A stretch of 64,000 nt of DNA, from positions 75,249 through 139,248 of the forward strand of contig JAOASL010000040.1 of assembly GCA_030158675.1 (NCBI GenBank). The letters are read 5' to 3'. A program made the translations under genes and the position numbers. The stretch is from Burkholderiaceae bacterium (GTDB lineage: Bacteria > Pseudomonadota > Gammaproteobacteria > Burkholderiales > Burkholderiaceae_D). The notes beneath the pieces were generated by a model. It saw only the letters and a list, made by a program, of their open reading frames with translations, searched no databases and was not told the DNA's origin. This document shows, piece after piece, positions 26,895-35,083 of this stretch; within the stretch, counting starts at the first letter, position 1; every line of letters begins with the position of its first letter.

Positions 26895-27738
26895 CGGCGT
26901 GCGGCTCGACACGCTGGTCGATCCGCAGCTCAGGCGGGAGATCGGTCCGGCCCGCAGCACGCGCAGGACGTACCGCACTGGCCGGGCGTTTGGAAGTCGC
27001 CGGCTCCGCCGGCGGCAAACGTTCTTCGATCAGGTGACCCGGCTCGCCGGCCGCAATCGCCACCAGCGCGGCAGCGATCTGGTCGCGCCGCACCAGTTCC
27101 TCGGCCAGCTGTTCATGCAGGCGGTTCGCGATCGGCAGGAATATCAGGTTGGCGAAGCCGACGCCGTACAGGGTCGACACAAAAGCGACCGCAATGCCGG
27201 CACCGAGCCGACTCGGTTCCGACAAGTGCTGCATCACCTGCACCAGCCCCAATACCGCGCCGAGAATGCCCATGGTCGGCGCAGTGCCACCGGCGCTTTC
27301 CCACACGCGGATGGCCTGACGGCGCTGCATCGCAAAGGTATCGATGTCGCTGTCGAGCACCTCGGCAAGATGCGCCGGCGTGATGCCGTCGACCAGCAAG
27401 CGCAGACCGCGCGCAACGAGCGGATCTCTGGCCTGCCGGGCGGCACCATCCAACGCGAGCAGGCCGGCGCGGCGCGCAGTCGCGCTGCACTGCCGGAGCA
27501 ATCCGCGCACGTCCGGCTGGTCGCGGCGCGGCGTGGCAAAGCTTTCGCGCAACAGGCGCAGTGCGCGCAGAATGCGCACCGGACCGCACTGCAGCAGCAG
27601 CGCACCGGCACAGCCACCGAGCACGACCGCCAGCCCGGACGGCTGCAGCAGCACCGCCAGCTTGCCGCCATCGGCGCCCTGCCCGAAGGCGATTGCGCCG
27701 ATGCCGACGACGATACCGGTCAGGCTGCGCCAGTCCAT
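26848..27738 (-). CDS. motC: MotC/MotA-type flagellar stator protein (second stator)
   Basis: 296 residues from ATG 27738, overlapping the fliA stop by 19 nt. Four hydrophobic segments are visible: GIVVGIGAIAFGQG, LAVVLGGCAGALLL, and the paired C-terminal helices TAPTMGILGAVLGLVQVM (with the stator proline) and GIAVAFVSTLYGVGFANLIF. The cytoplasmic loop between helices 2 and 3 is charged, as needed for FliG contact. The last about 60 residues are an Arg/Pro/Ala-rich tail not usual for MotA. Sits in the flhF-flhG-fliA-motC-motD run. Confidence 0.88.
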   Translation of the reverse strand: MDWRSLTGIVVGIGAIAFGQGADGGKLAVLLQPSGLAVVLGGCAGALLLQCGPVRILRALRLLRESFATPRRDQPDVRGLLRQCSATARRAGLLALDGAARQARDPLVARGLRLLVDGITPAHLAEVLDSDIDTFAMQRRQAIRVWESAGGTAPTMGILGAVLGLVQVMQHLSEPSRLGAGIAVAFVSTLYGVGFANLIFLPIANRLHEQLAEELVRRDQIAAALVAIAAGEPGHLIEERLPPAEPATSKRPASAVRPARAAGRTDLPPELRIDQRVEPHADVDSQRKEPAIAPPF

Positions 27739-28451
27739 GCCTGCTCCCGCATCATTGTGCGCACGCGCGCAATGGCCTGCGTGTGCAGCTGGCACACGCG
27801 CGACGCCGACACGCCCAGCACCGCACCGATCTCGGCCAGGTTCATTTCTTCCTGGTACAGCATCGCCATCAATTGCTGTTCGCGCGCGGGCAGTTCGCCG
27901 ATCGCGTCGATCAGCGCGGCGCGAAAGCCGCTCTCGGCCAGCTGCTCGAGCGGATCGCCGCCGGCGGCCGCAGTCGCATGCCGGTCGAGAAAATGCTCGT
28001 GGTCGTCGGCATCATGAAAGTCTTCGTAATAGACGAGCTGGTGTCCGGCGCCGTCGGTTATCAGCTGATGATATTCGGGCAGCGCCATGCCGAGCGCTTT
28101 GGCCACTTCGGATTCGGTCGGCGGGCGCTGTAGCTGCTGCCGCAGTTTCGCCATTGCCGCCTCGACCTTGCGCATGTTCTGGCGCACGCTGCGCGGCAGC
28201 CAGTCGGCGCCACGCAATTCGTCCAGCATCGCGCCGCGGATGCGCTGCACCGCGTAGGTCTCGAACTGGTTGCCCTGCTCTTCATAACGCTGCAGCGCGT
28301 CGAACAGGCCGATCATGCCGGCCTGGACCAGATCATCGACCTCGACATTGTCGGGCAGCCTGGATTTCATCTGGTGAGCAAGCCGCCGTACCAGCGGTGT
28401 GTACTGGGCGAGCCGTTCGTTCAGCCCGGATTTGCCGTTTGCGTCATACAT
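27720..28451 (-). CDS. fliA: FliA, flagellar sigma factor sigma-28
   Basis: 243 residues from ATG 28451 (MYDANGKSG), with AGGAAA upstream and an overlap with the flhG stop. Region 2 is LVRRLAHQMKSRLPDNVEVD / DLVQAGMIGLFDALQRY; region 3 is RPPTESEVAKALGM; region 4 is LNLAEIGAVLGVSASRVCQL with HTQAIARVR. It directs RNA polymerase to the late flagellar promoters (flgM, flgKL, motA and others in this window) and is held by FlgM. Confidence 0.97.
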   Translation of the reverse strand: MYDANGKSGLNERLAQYTPLVRRLAHQMKSRLPDNVEVDDLVQAGMIGLFDALQRYEEQGNQFETYAVQRIRGAMLDELRGADWLPRSVRQNMRKVEAAMAKLRQQLQRPPTESEVAKALGMALPEYHQLITDGAGHQLVYYEDFHDADDHEHFLDRHATAAAGGDPLEQLAESGFRAALIDAIGELPAREQQLMAMLYQEEMNLAEIGAVLGVSASRVCQLHTQAIARVRTMMREQAWTGAA

Positions 28452-29124
28452 GGAGAGTTTCCTGCGGAACGATGGAACGGACCGACAGCGCGAGGTAGCG
28501 GCTGGCGGCATGAAAAAGATTCGAGTGCACACGGCGCGCATGCGCCGGATCGGCGGCCGTGACGAGCAGCGATACGCTGCCGTGCGCGCACTGATCCTTC
28601 AGCGCGCGCAGCATTTCGTAAGCAGTGCGGATCGAGGCCTCGCTGCCGGACAACTGCACCACCACCTCGCCGTCGGCCAGCAGAGGCAGCGGCAGACAGC
28701 CGTCAGCGTCGAGCGTGGCATCGACCAGCACGCGTGCCTGCTGCGCTGCCAGGCGCTTGAGCAATGCCGCCAGCGCCGGGTCGTCCCAATCGGCGCCCAG
28801 CGGCACGCGCCGGTAACCATCGGCGTCGGCATGGCCGGCCTGATCCAGCGACGCATGGCCGCGCGCCACGTCAAGCAGCGTGTGCGCCGGCGCCTGCGGG
28901 CCGGCGTCCGTACTGGTCACCACATTGGTCGCCGCCGCTGCGGCAGAGATGCCGTCAACCAGAATCACTTCGCGTCCGCGCCGGCTCATGCTGGCCGCGA
29001 GCCGCTGCATCAGCGCGTCTTTCTGCCCATCGGCATCGGCTGACAATACGGTGCACAGCCCGGGCAGCGGCGACGCCAGCAGGCGGCGCAGGCCTTCGGC
29101 CTGATCGACTGGCGCTTTAGCCAA
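28444..29124 (-). CDS. flhG: FlhG/FleN-like MinD-family protein with degenerate P-loop
   Basis: 226 residues from a TTG at 29124, chosen because AGAGG lies 6 nt upstream, it overlaps the flhF stop by 8 nt, and the conserved N-terminal VDQAEGLRRLLAS immediately follows. The MinD fold is recognisable (VILVDGISAAAAA; RVLVDATLDADG; VVVQLSGSEASIRTAYEMLR; LLVTAADPAHARRVHSNLFH). In FlhG the first strand is followed by KGGxGKT; here it reads SADADGQKDALMQ (about residues 28-40), so the ATP-binding lysines are missing. FlhG controls flagellar number with FlhF; this copy may act without ATP hydrolysis. Confidence 0.85.
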   Translation of the reverse strand: MAKAPVDQAEGLRRLLASPLPGLCTVLSADADGQKDALMQRLAASMSRRGREVILVDGISAAAAATNVVTSTDAGPQAPAHTLLDVARGHASLDQAGHADADGYRRVPLGADWDDPALAALLKRLAAQQARVLVDATLDADGCLPLPLLADGEVVVQLSGSEASIRTAYEMLRALKDQCAHGSVSLLVTAADPAHARRVHSNLFHAASRYLALSVRSIVPQETLHV

Positions 29125-30412
29125 GCTGCACCTCTTGCAGCAGCGGATCGTGCATGGCGGCGGCGCTGTTGGCCGCGACCAGCGGCAGTTCGCCATTGGT
29201 CAGGCCGAACAACCGCAGGTCGCCGTTCGGCGCAAGCGCGCGCTCAAGCAGCTGCTTGCGGTCGGCGACATGCAAGTCTTCCGGCACGCGCTGGCCGTCG
29301 GCAATGAAGCTGACTGGCAGCTTGTGACGGATGGCGACGTCGAGCGCACCGCCGATGCCGTTGGCCTCATCCAGCTTGGTGAGCAGACAGCCGGCCAGGC
29401 CGTCGCCGCGATAGGCGCGCGCGACTTCATCGAGGGTCTCGACGGTGCTGGTCGTGTTCAGGCACAGCAGCCGCTGCACACGGGTGCCACCGGCGGCCAG
29501 CATCGCGATCTGCTCGACCACCATGTGGTCACGCTGGCTGGCGCCGGCAGTGTCGATCAGCACAATGTGTTTCTGCTTCAGTTCACCGAGCGCCAGCGCC
29601 AGGTCGGCGCCGTCGCGCACCGAGTGCACCATCACGCCGAGCAGTTTGCCGTAGATGCGCAACTGTTCGAACGCGCCGATACGATAGCCATCGGTGGTCA
29701 CCAGCGCGACGCGCGAGGCGCCGTGACGCGCGACGCAGCGCGCGGCCAGCTTGGCCGTGCTGGTGGTCTTGCCGACGCCGGTGGGACCCACCAGCGCGAA
29801 CACGCCGCCCTGCTCGATCAGGCGCTCGTCGCCGTCGAACAGCGGCAGGTTGCGACCGATGATGTCGCGCATCCAGGTCTGTCCGCCGTCCTCGGCCGTG
29901 AGCGCGGAGGACGGCATGTTTTCGGCGATGTAGCGCGCCAGTCCGGCGGAAAAACCGGCCGCCAGCATCACGCGCAGCGCCAGTGCCTTCTCTTCGGGCT
30001 GGCGACCGTTCCATGCGAGCGTTGCCAGCTGGGTTTCCAGCAGGCCGCGCATTGAGCGCAGTTCATCCTTCAGTTCATCGCGCAGCGTATCGCCCGAGCG
30101 CGCCAGCGTGGCGGCCTGGGTATTGGCGTGCAGGTCGGCGTGCAGAGTCACGGGCGCGCCGGCGAGCGGCGGATTCCGCGGCGCGACTTGCGGCGCGCAC
30201 GCAGCCGGTGCAGCCGCAGCCGGTGCAGCCGCAGCCGGCGTGCCGGCTGCCGGCGCCAGCAGCGCATCCATGTCGGCTGGCGCCATCGCCATCAGCTCGG
30301 TGCCGCCGTCGACGGCCCGGGTGGACAGCACGATCGCCTGTTCGCCCAACGCGGCGCGCACGGCACGCAGGGCCTCGCGCGGTGTGGGGGCAACGAATTT
30401 ACGGACAGTCAT
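29117..30412 (-). CDS. flhF: FlhF, SRP-type GTPase controlling flagellar placement
   Basis: 431 residues. N-terminal FlhF segment RKFVAPTPREALRAVRAALG, then an Ala/Pro-rich linker (about 55-75) encoded by 15-bp tandem repeats, a helical N domain, and the NG GTPase domain with P-loop GPTGVGKTTSTAKL (about 208-221), G3 DTAGASQRD (about 287), G4 TKLDEANGIG and FIADGQRVPEDLHVAD. It recruits the first basal-body parts to the pole. Directly adjoins flhA (next base). Confidence 0.95.
   Translation of the reverse strand: MTVRKFVAPTPREALRAVRAALGEQAIVLSTRAVDGGTELMAMAPADMDALLAPAAGTPAAAAPAAAAPAACAPQVAPRNPPLAGAPVTLHADLHANTQAATLARSGDTLRDELKDELRSMRGLLETQLATLAWNGRQPEEKALALRVMLAAGFSAGLARYIAENMPSSALTAEDGGQTWMRDIIGRNLPLFDGDERLIEQGGVFALVGPTGVGKTTSTAKLAARCVARHGASRVALVTTDGYRIGAFEQLRIYGKLLGVMVHSVRDGADLALALGELKQKHIVLIDTAGASQRDHMVVEQIAMLAAGGTRVQRLLCLNTTSTVETLDEVARAYRGDGLAGCLLTKLDEANGIGGALDVAIRHKLPVSFIADGQRVPEDLHVADRKQLLERALAPNGDLRLFGLTNGELPLVAANSAAAMHDPLLQEVQLG
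30201..30245. repeat. 15-bp tandem repeat in the flhF linker
   Basis: GCAGCCGGTGCAGCC is present twice without mismatch (30201-30215, 30216-30230), followed by a degenerate third copy. The unit is in frame and encodes Ala-rich pentapeptides (AAPAA). Copy-number slippage would change linker length only. Confidence 0.75.
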
Positions 30413-32488
30413 TTACTGAGCTCCTATCAGGGAGTTGATCCTGACATTGCGGGATTCGGGAATTTCGGCGTGCGACAGCACAGCCAGCTGCGGCAGGCTG
30501 CGGCGCAGGAAGCGCGACAGCAGCGCGCGCAGCGGCGCCTGCACCAGCAGCACCGGTGTCAGGCCGGATTGCTCCTGGCGCTGCACGGCGCGCGCGGCCT
30601 GGGCGGCAAGCGTGTCGGCCAGGCCCGGTTCGAGCGCCGCGCCGCCGGCCTGCAGCGCCGTCATCAGCACACGCTCGAGCTGCGCGTCCAGCGCCAGCAC
30701 CTGCAGGTCGGCCGGCGCCGGGAACAACTGCTGCACGATCGCGCGGCCGAGCACGCTGCGCACGATCTCAGTCAGCTCGGCCGGATCGTTCACGCGCGGC
30801 GCGTGCTCGCACAGCGTCTCGACGACGCTGCGCATGTCACGGATATGCACGCCTTCAGACAACAGGTTCTGCAGCACCTTCTGCAGCGACGACAGGGTCA
30901 TCAACTTCGGCACCAGATCCTCGGTCAGTTTCGGCGTGTCGCGTTCGAGGTGGGCGATCAGCTGCTGTACTTCGGCGCGGCCAAGCAGTTCGGCCGCATG
31001 GCGCGAGATCAGGTGGTTCAGGTGGGTCGCAACCACGGTCGACGCATCGACCACGGTATAGCCAAGCGCCAGCGCATGCGCGCGCTGCGATTCGTCGATC
31101 CAGACCGCCGGCAGGCCGAACGCCGGATCGCTGGTCTGCGCACCATCGAGCGGGCCGCTGACCATGCCGGGATCGATCGCCATGAATTGCGATGCATGCG
31201 CCTCGCCGGTGCCGATCTCGACGCCTTTGAGCGTGATCCGGTAGCCGCCGGGCTTGAGTTCGAGGTTGTCGCGGATATGCACGGGCGGCGCGAGGAAACC
31301 GATGTCCTGCGCGAACTTGCGGCGCACGCCCTTGATGCGCTTGAGCAGGTCGCCGCCCTGCGTGGCGTCGACCAGTGGAATCAGCCGGAAACCCACCTCG
31401 AGGCCGAGCTGGTCGACCGGCAGCACGTCCTGCCAGCCGGCTTCGTCCGGCTCTTGCGCGGCGGCCGGCGGCGGCACCTCCTCGACCGCCGCTTCGCGCT
31501 TCTGTTCGATGCGCTGCTGCGCCCATTTCGCGCCGAAGCCGAGCAAGGCGGCCAGCATCAGGAAAGGCAGGTGCGGCATGCCGGGAATGGCGCCGAAGCC
31601 ACCGATGATGATCGCGGTAATGCCCAGCACCTGCGGCTTGGCGAACAGCTGTCCGACCAGCTGACTGCCGACGTCCTGTTCATTGGCCACGCGCGAGACG
31701 ACCACGCCGGCCGCGATCGAGATCACCAGCGACGGAATCTGCGCGACCAGGCCGTCGCCGATGGCCAGCAGCGTGTAGTTCTTCAGCGCCGCATCGAAGG
31801 CCATATCATGCTGCAGCATGCCGACCACGAAGCCGCCGACGATGTTGACGACCGTGACGATGATGCCGGCGACCGCGTCGCCGCGTACGTATTTGCTGGC
31901 GCCGTCCATCGCGCCGTAGAACTCGGCCTCGCGCGAGACCTCGAGCCGGCGCGCGCGCGCATCGGCCTCGCCGATCAGGCCGGCATTCAGGTCGGCGTCG
32001 ATCGCCATCTGCTTGCCCGGCATCGCGTCCAGCGCGAAACGCGCGCCGACTTCGGCGATCCGGCCCGCGCCCTTGGTGACGACGGTGAAGTTGATGATGG
32101 TCAGGATGATGAAGACGACGATGCCGACCGTGTAATTACCGCCGATCAGGAAGTGGCCGAAGGCTTCGATCACCTGTCCGGCCGCACCGGCACCGGTATG
32201 GCCTTCGGTCAGCACCACGCGGGTCGATGCGACGTTCAGCGACAGGCGCAGCATCGTCGACATCAGCAGCACCGCCGGGAAAGCCATGAAATCCAGCGGC
32301 CGGACGGTATACAGGCTGGTCATCAGGATGATGATGGACAGCGCGATGTTGAACGAAAACAGCAGGTCGAGCGCGAAGGCCGGCAGCGGCAACACCATCA
32401 TGCCCAGCATCAGGATGATCAGCGTGGGCGCGGCCAGCGCCTGCGCGCCGCCGGTCTTCATCCAGACAGGCAGTGCGAGGCCGCTCAT
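30413..32488 (-). CDS. flhA: FlhA, flagellar type III export-gate protein
   Basis: 691 residues. The N-terminal half has eight hydrophobic segments (LIILMLGMMVLPLPAFALDL; TIINFTVVTKGAGRIAEVGA is the conserved cytoplasmic FHIPEP loop region, with RFALDAMPGKQMAIDADLNA next). The C-terminal half is the cytoplasmic nonameric ring that binds chaperone-substrate complexes. Overlaps the flhB stop by 4 nt. Confidence 0.97.
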   Translation of the reverse strand: MSGLALPVWMKTGGAQALAAPTLIILMLGMMVLPLPAFALDLLFSFNIALSIIILMTSLYTVRPLDFMAFPAVLLMSTMLRLSLNVASTRVVLTEGHTGAGAAGQVIEAFGHFLIGGNYTVGIVVFIILTIINFTVVTKGAGRIAEVGARFALDAMPGKQMAIDADLNAGLIGEADARARRLEVSREAEFYGAMDGASKYVRGDAVAGIIVTVVNIVGGFVVGMLQHDMAFDAALKNYTLLAIGDGLVAQIPSLVISIAAGVVVSRVANEQDVGSQLVGQLFAKPQVLGITAIIIGGFGAIPGMPHLPFLMLAALLGFGAKWAQQRIEQKREAAVEEVPPPAAAQEPDEAGWQDVLPVDQLGLEVGFRLIPLVDATQGGDLLKRIKGVRRKFAQDIGFLAPPVHIRDNLELKPGGYRITLKGVEIGTGEAHASQFMAIDPGMVSGPLDGAQTSDPAFGLPAVWIDESQRAHALALGYTVVDASTVVATHLNHLISRHAAELLGRAEVQQLIAHLERDTPKLTEDLVPKLMTLSSLQKVLQNLLSEGVHIRDMRSVVETLCEHAPRVNDPAELTEIVRSVLGRAIVQQLFPAPADLQVLALDAQLERVLMTALQAGGAALEPGLADTLAAQAARAVQRQEQSGLTPVLLVQAPLRALLSRFLRRSLPQLAVLSHAEIPESRNVRINSLIGAQ

Positions 32489-33666
32489 GCGCGCGGCTCC
32501 GAAGCGCGCTCATCCGCCGCGCTGGTGGCATCCATTCCGGGGACGGTGCCGGCTGCGATATCCATGTCGGCCGGCACGGCCAGGTTCTCCGGCAGCGCCG
32601 GATGCGCGCCGGCACGCAGCTGGAATACATAGGCGAGCACCTGCGCGACGGCCGTGTAGAGGCGCTCCGGGATGGTGTCACCGGGCTCGGTGTGACGGTA
32701 CAGCGCGCGCGCCAGCGGCGGCGCTTCCAGCAGCGGAATCTGGTGCTCGACGGCGATCTCACGGATCTTCGCGGCGATCTCGTCGGCGCCCTTGGCCAGC
32801 ACCACCGGCGCGGCATCGTGCGTTTCGCTGTACTTCAGTGCAACCGCATAGTGCGTCGGGTTGGTGACGATGACGTCGGCCTTCGGCACGTCGGCCATCA
32901 TGCGGCGGCGCGCCATCTCGCGCTGCTGCGCACGGATGCGGGCCTTGATCTCGGGATTGCCTTCCTGTTCCTTGTGTTCCTGCCGCACTTCTTCGCGCGT
33001 CATCATCAGCTTCTTCGCATACTGCCAGCGCTGCCACGGCACATCGACGGCGGCGATCAGCGCGAGCACTCCGGCCATTGGCACGAACGCGACGAACAGC
33101 AGCTTGCCGAGCGAATGGCCGGCGTCGTCCGCTGGCACAGACGCCAGCGCGAACACGGCGTCGGACTGGCTGCCGATCACGAACCATGCGGCCAGGCCGA
33201 CCAGCGCGGTCTTGGCAAGCGCCTTGCCGAGTTCGCCGAGCGCATGCAGCGAGAACAGCCGGCCGATGCCGGCGACCGGGTCAAGCCGGTCGAATTTGGG
33301 AAGGAAGGACTTTGCAGAAAACAGCCAGCCGCCGACGGCCAGCGGCGCGACGATGGCGACGCCCAGCAGGATGGCGGCAAACGGCAGCAGCGCCCACAGC
33401 ACGCGGCCGAGCATCTGGCCGCCGTGTTCCATCAGCGCGACAGGATCGAATGCAAGCTCGCGCGGGAAAGACAGGGCGTCGCGCAGCATCTGCGCCAGGC
33501 TGGATTCAAGCGAACCGCCCATGACCCACAGCAGCGTGCCGCCGGTCACCAGCGAGGCGCACGCGGCCAGCTCGCGCGAACGCGGCACATTACCTTCCTC
33601 GCGTGCCTGTTCCAGGCGCCGGGGACTGGCTGGTTCTGTCTTCTCGAGCTCGCTATCCGCGGCCAT
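32485..33666 (-). CDS. flhB: FlhB, export-specificity switch protein
   Basis: 393 residues. Start region EKTEPASPRRLEQAREEGNV is typical, four transmembrane segments follow, and the autocleavage motif NPTH lies near residue 265 (VIVTNPTHYAVALKY). Cleavage between N and P lets FliK switch export from hook to filament proteins. It begins the flhB-flhA-flhF-flhG-fliA-motC-motD unit; the 239-bp region upstream probably holds its promoter. Confidence 0.97.
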   Translation of the reverse strand: MAADSELEKTEPASPRRLEQAREEGNVPRSRELAACASLVTGGTLLWVMGGSLESSLAQMLRDALSFPRELAFDPVALMEHGGQMLGRVLWALLPFAAILLGVAIVAPLAVGGWLFSAKSFLPKFDRLDPVAGIGRLFSLHALGELGKALAKTALVGLAAWFVIGSQSDAVFALASVPADDAGHSLGKLLFVAFVPMAGVLALIAAVDVPWQRWQYAKKLMMTREEVRQEHKEQEGNPEIKARIRAQQREMARRRMMADVPKADVIVTNPTHYAVALKYSETHDAAPVVLAKGADEIAAKIREIAVEHQIPLLEAPPLARALYRHTEPGDTIPERLYTAVAQVLAYVFQLRAGAHPALPENLAVPADMDIAAGTVPGMDATSAADERASEPRA

Positions 33667-33746
33667 CCGTCACTCCGTATCTGCCCATCGGGGCGTAAGG
33701 GAATTATTGGACGGGGACGCGCCTTGTCATCTGTGGAACAAGACGG

Positions 33747-33778
33747 AAAAGCCGCGGCTGATCGAGCCCGCTGCGGCC
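33747..33778 (-). terminator. Possible terminator downstream of cheZ
   Basis: On the minus strand GCCGCAGC and GCCGCGGC form an 8-bp stem with one mismatch around an 11-nt loop and are followed by TTTTCC. It lies between the cheZ stop (33906) and flhB start (33666) and could separate the two units. The T-run is short. Confidence 0.3.
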
Positions 33779-33800
33779 TGCGATTTCGACAAGTAGCGAA

Positions 33801-33824
33801 AACGGGTACGAGAACAGGTACGGG
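33801..33824. repeat. 12-bp direct repeat upstream of flhB
   Basis: AACGGGTACGAG and AACAGGTACGGG are adjacent copies with two differences, centred about 145 bp upstream of the flhB start. The 12-bp period places both copies near the same helical face; an operator is possible, but no known site matches. Confidence 0.35.
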
Positions 33825-33905
33825 AAGGAGAACGGCGTGCAAACGCAGCGGACGCAAACTGCCGCCTTATGCGCCGCCTGTGCGCCGCGTGTGACCCGCC
33901 CTGCC

Positions 33906-34556
33906 TCAAAAGCCCAGACTTTCGAGCAGATCATCGACCTGCTCCTGCCCGGCGACCACGTCGGTCTTGCCTTCGGGGTTGACTTGCGGTCCGTTGAGCA
34001 GGCTGTTGCCGATGTCGCGCCGTCCCTCAACCGGCGCATGATCGATCAGCAGCTGCACCAGTTGCGACTCGAGGCTATGGCTGAGCTTGGTCACCTTCGT
34101 GATCACCTGTCCGGTCAGGTCCTGGAAATCCTGCGCCATCATGATGTCCAGCAGATGGCCCCGGGTCATCGCTGCAGAGCTGCGGACCTCCTTCAGGAAT
34201 TCCAGCGTGCGCGGCACCAGCATGCGCGGATCCGTACTGGAGCCGCCCTGCGCGGCCCGCCAATCGGCTAGCAGGACTTCGGCACCCTGTTCGAGATGCT
34301 CCTGCAGCGGCGCGGCCGCGTCGGTCGCATTCAGTACGCGCTGTGCGGCCTGTTCAGTCATCTTCGCGACATACATCAGGCGGTCGCGCGTATTCGAAAT
34401 ATCGTCCCGGGCGAGTCGCTCGATCTCTTTATCCAGACCGAGCTCGCGCAGGCTTTCGTGCAGGCTGCGCGTCAGGTGGCCGACCCGCGTCAGCAGGTCG
34501 TCATAGCGCGCCGGGTCGATGCCGGCGGCATGCAACATCGAAGCGTCGGTCGTCAT
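33906..34556 (-). CDS. cheZ: CheZ, CheY-P phosphatase
   Basis: 216 residues. The active-site helix is [16 protein letters not shown] with Asp146 and Gln150, equivalent to Asp143 and Gln147 of E. coli CheZ. The C-terminal CheY-binding peptide [10 protein letters not shown] is intact. It removes the phosphoryl group from CheY, ending the tumble signal. Start overlaps the cheY stop (ATGA). Confidence 0.97.
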   Translation of the reverse strand: MTTDASMLHAAGIDPARYDDLLTRVGHLTRSLHESLRELGLDKEIERLARDDISNTRDRLMYVAKMTEQAAQRVLNATDAAAPLQEHLEQGAEVLLADWRAAQGGSSTDPRMLVPRTLEFLKEVRSSAAMTRGHLLDIMMAQDFQDLTGQVITKVTKLSHSLESQLVQLLIDHAPVEGRRDIGNSLLNGPQVNPEGKTDVVAGQEQVDDLLESLGF

Positions 34557-34948
34557 GCTGCTTTCTCCAGTTTTTCGAAGATTTTCTGCAGCTTTTCGTC
34601 CAGCGTCGCCGCAGTGAAAGGCTTGACCACATAGCCGCTGGCGCCGGCCTGCGCGGCGGCGATGATGTTCTCCTTCTTCGCCTCGGCGGTTACCATCAGC
34701 ACCGGCATCTTGCCGAGCGCCGCGTCGCTGCGGATCTGCTTGAGCATCTCAAGACCGTCCATGTTGGGCATGTTCCAGTCGGAGATCACGAAATCGAAAT
34801 TCTCGTTCTTCAGCTTCGACAGCGCCATCGCGCCATCCTCGGCCTCATCGACATTCGAATAACCGAGTTCCTTCAGCAGGTTGCGCACGATGCGGCGCAT
34901 CGTGGAGAAATCATCGACGACGAGGAATTTGGTCTTGGGGTCTGCCAT
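34553..34948 (-). CDS. cheY: CheY, chemotaxis response regulator acting on the motor
   Basis: 131 residues. Acidic pocket Asp12/Asp13, phospho-acceptor Asp57 ([12 protein letters not shown]), switch Thr in [11 protein letters not shown] and Lys in [11 protein letters not shown] are all present. Binds FliM when phosphorylated by CheA. AGGAG precedes the start. Divergent from the F-box-like gene; a weak sigma-28-type promoter lies about 40 bp upstream. Confidence 0.97.
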   Translation of the reverse strand: MADPKTKFLVVDDFSTMRRIVRNLLKELGYSNVDEAEDGAMALSKLKNENFDFVISDWNMPNMDGLEMLKQIRSDAALGKMPVLMVTAEAKKENIIAAAQAGASGYVVKPFTAATLDEKLQKIFEKLEKAA

Positions 34949-34986
34949 GTCGGCTCCTGATTCAATTGCAATGGATTACTAAGTTA

Positions 34987-35013
34987 TTGACGGAAAAAAT
35001 ACGGAGAAATTAA
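34987..35013 (-). promoter_or_regulatory. Possible sigma-28 promoter for cheYZ
   Basis: Minus strand: TTAATTTC (35013-35006), 11 nt, TCCGTCAA (34994-34987). It keeps the correct spacing and the CCG core but deviates at several positions from TAAAGTTT-N11-GCCGATAA. Start would be near 34980, about 32 nt before cheY. On the opposite strand the same bases hold TTGACG (34987-34992) and, 17 nt on, TTAAGT, a sigma-70-like pair pointing at the F-box-like gene. Confidence 0.4.
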
Positions 35014-35083
35014 GTCCGGGTCCATGGAACAAGCAGAGAGGTCGGGCAACAAAGAGCCTTTCTTAAGTCAGGATCTACCCAAC

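Noticed and set aside
26653-28017. 454-codon open frame antisense to motC/motD/fliA
   Set aside because: Overlaps three well-supported genes and has shadow composition.
30128-32632. Very long open frame (834 codons) antisense to flhA and flhF
   Set aside because: It mirrors the codon pattern of real genes on the other strand in GC-rich DNA, has Arg/Gln/His-rich composition and no domain.
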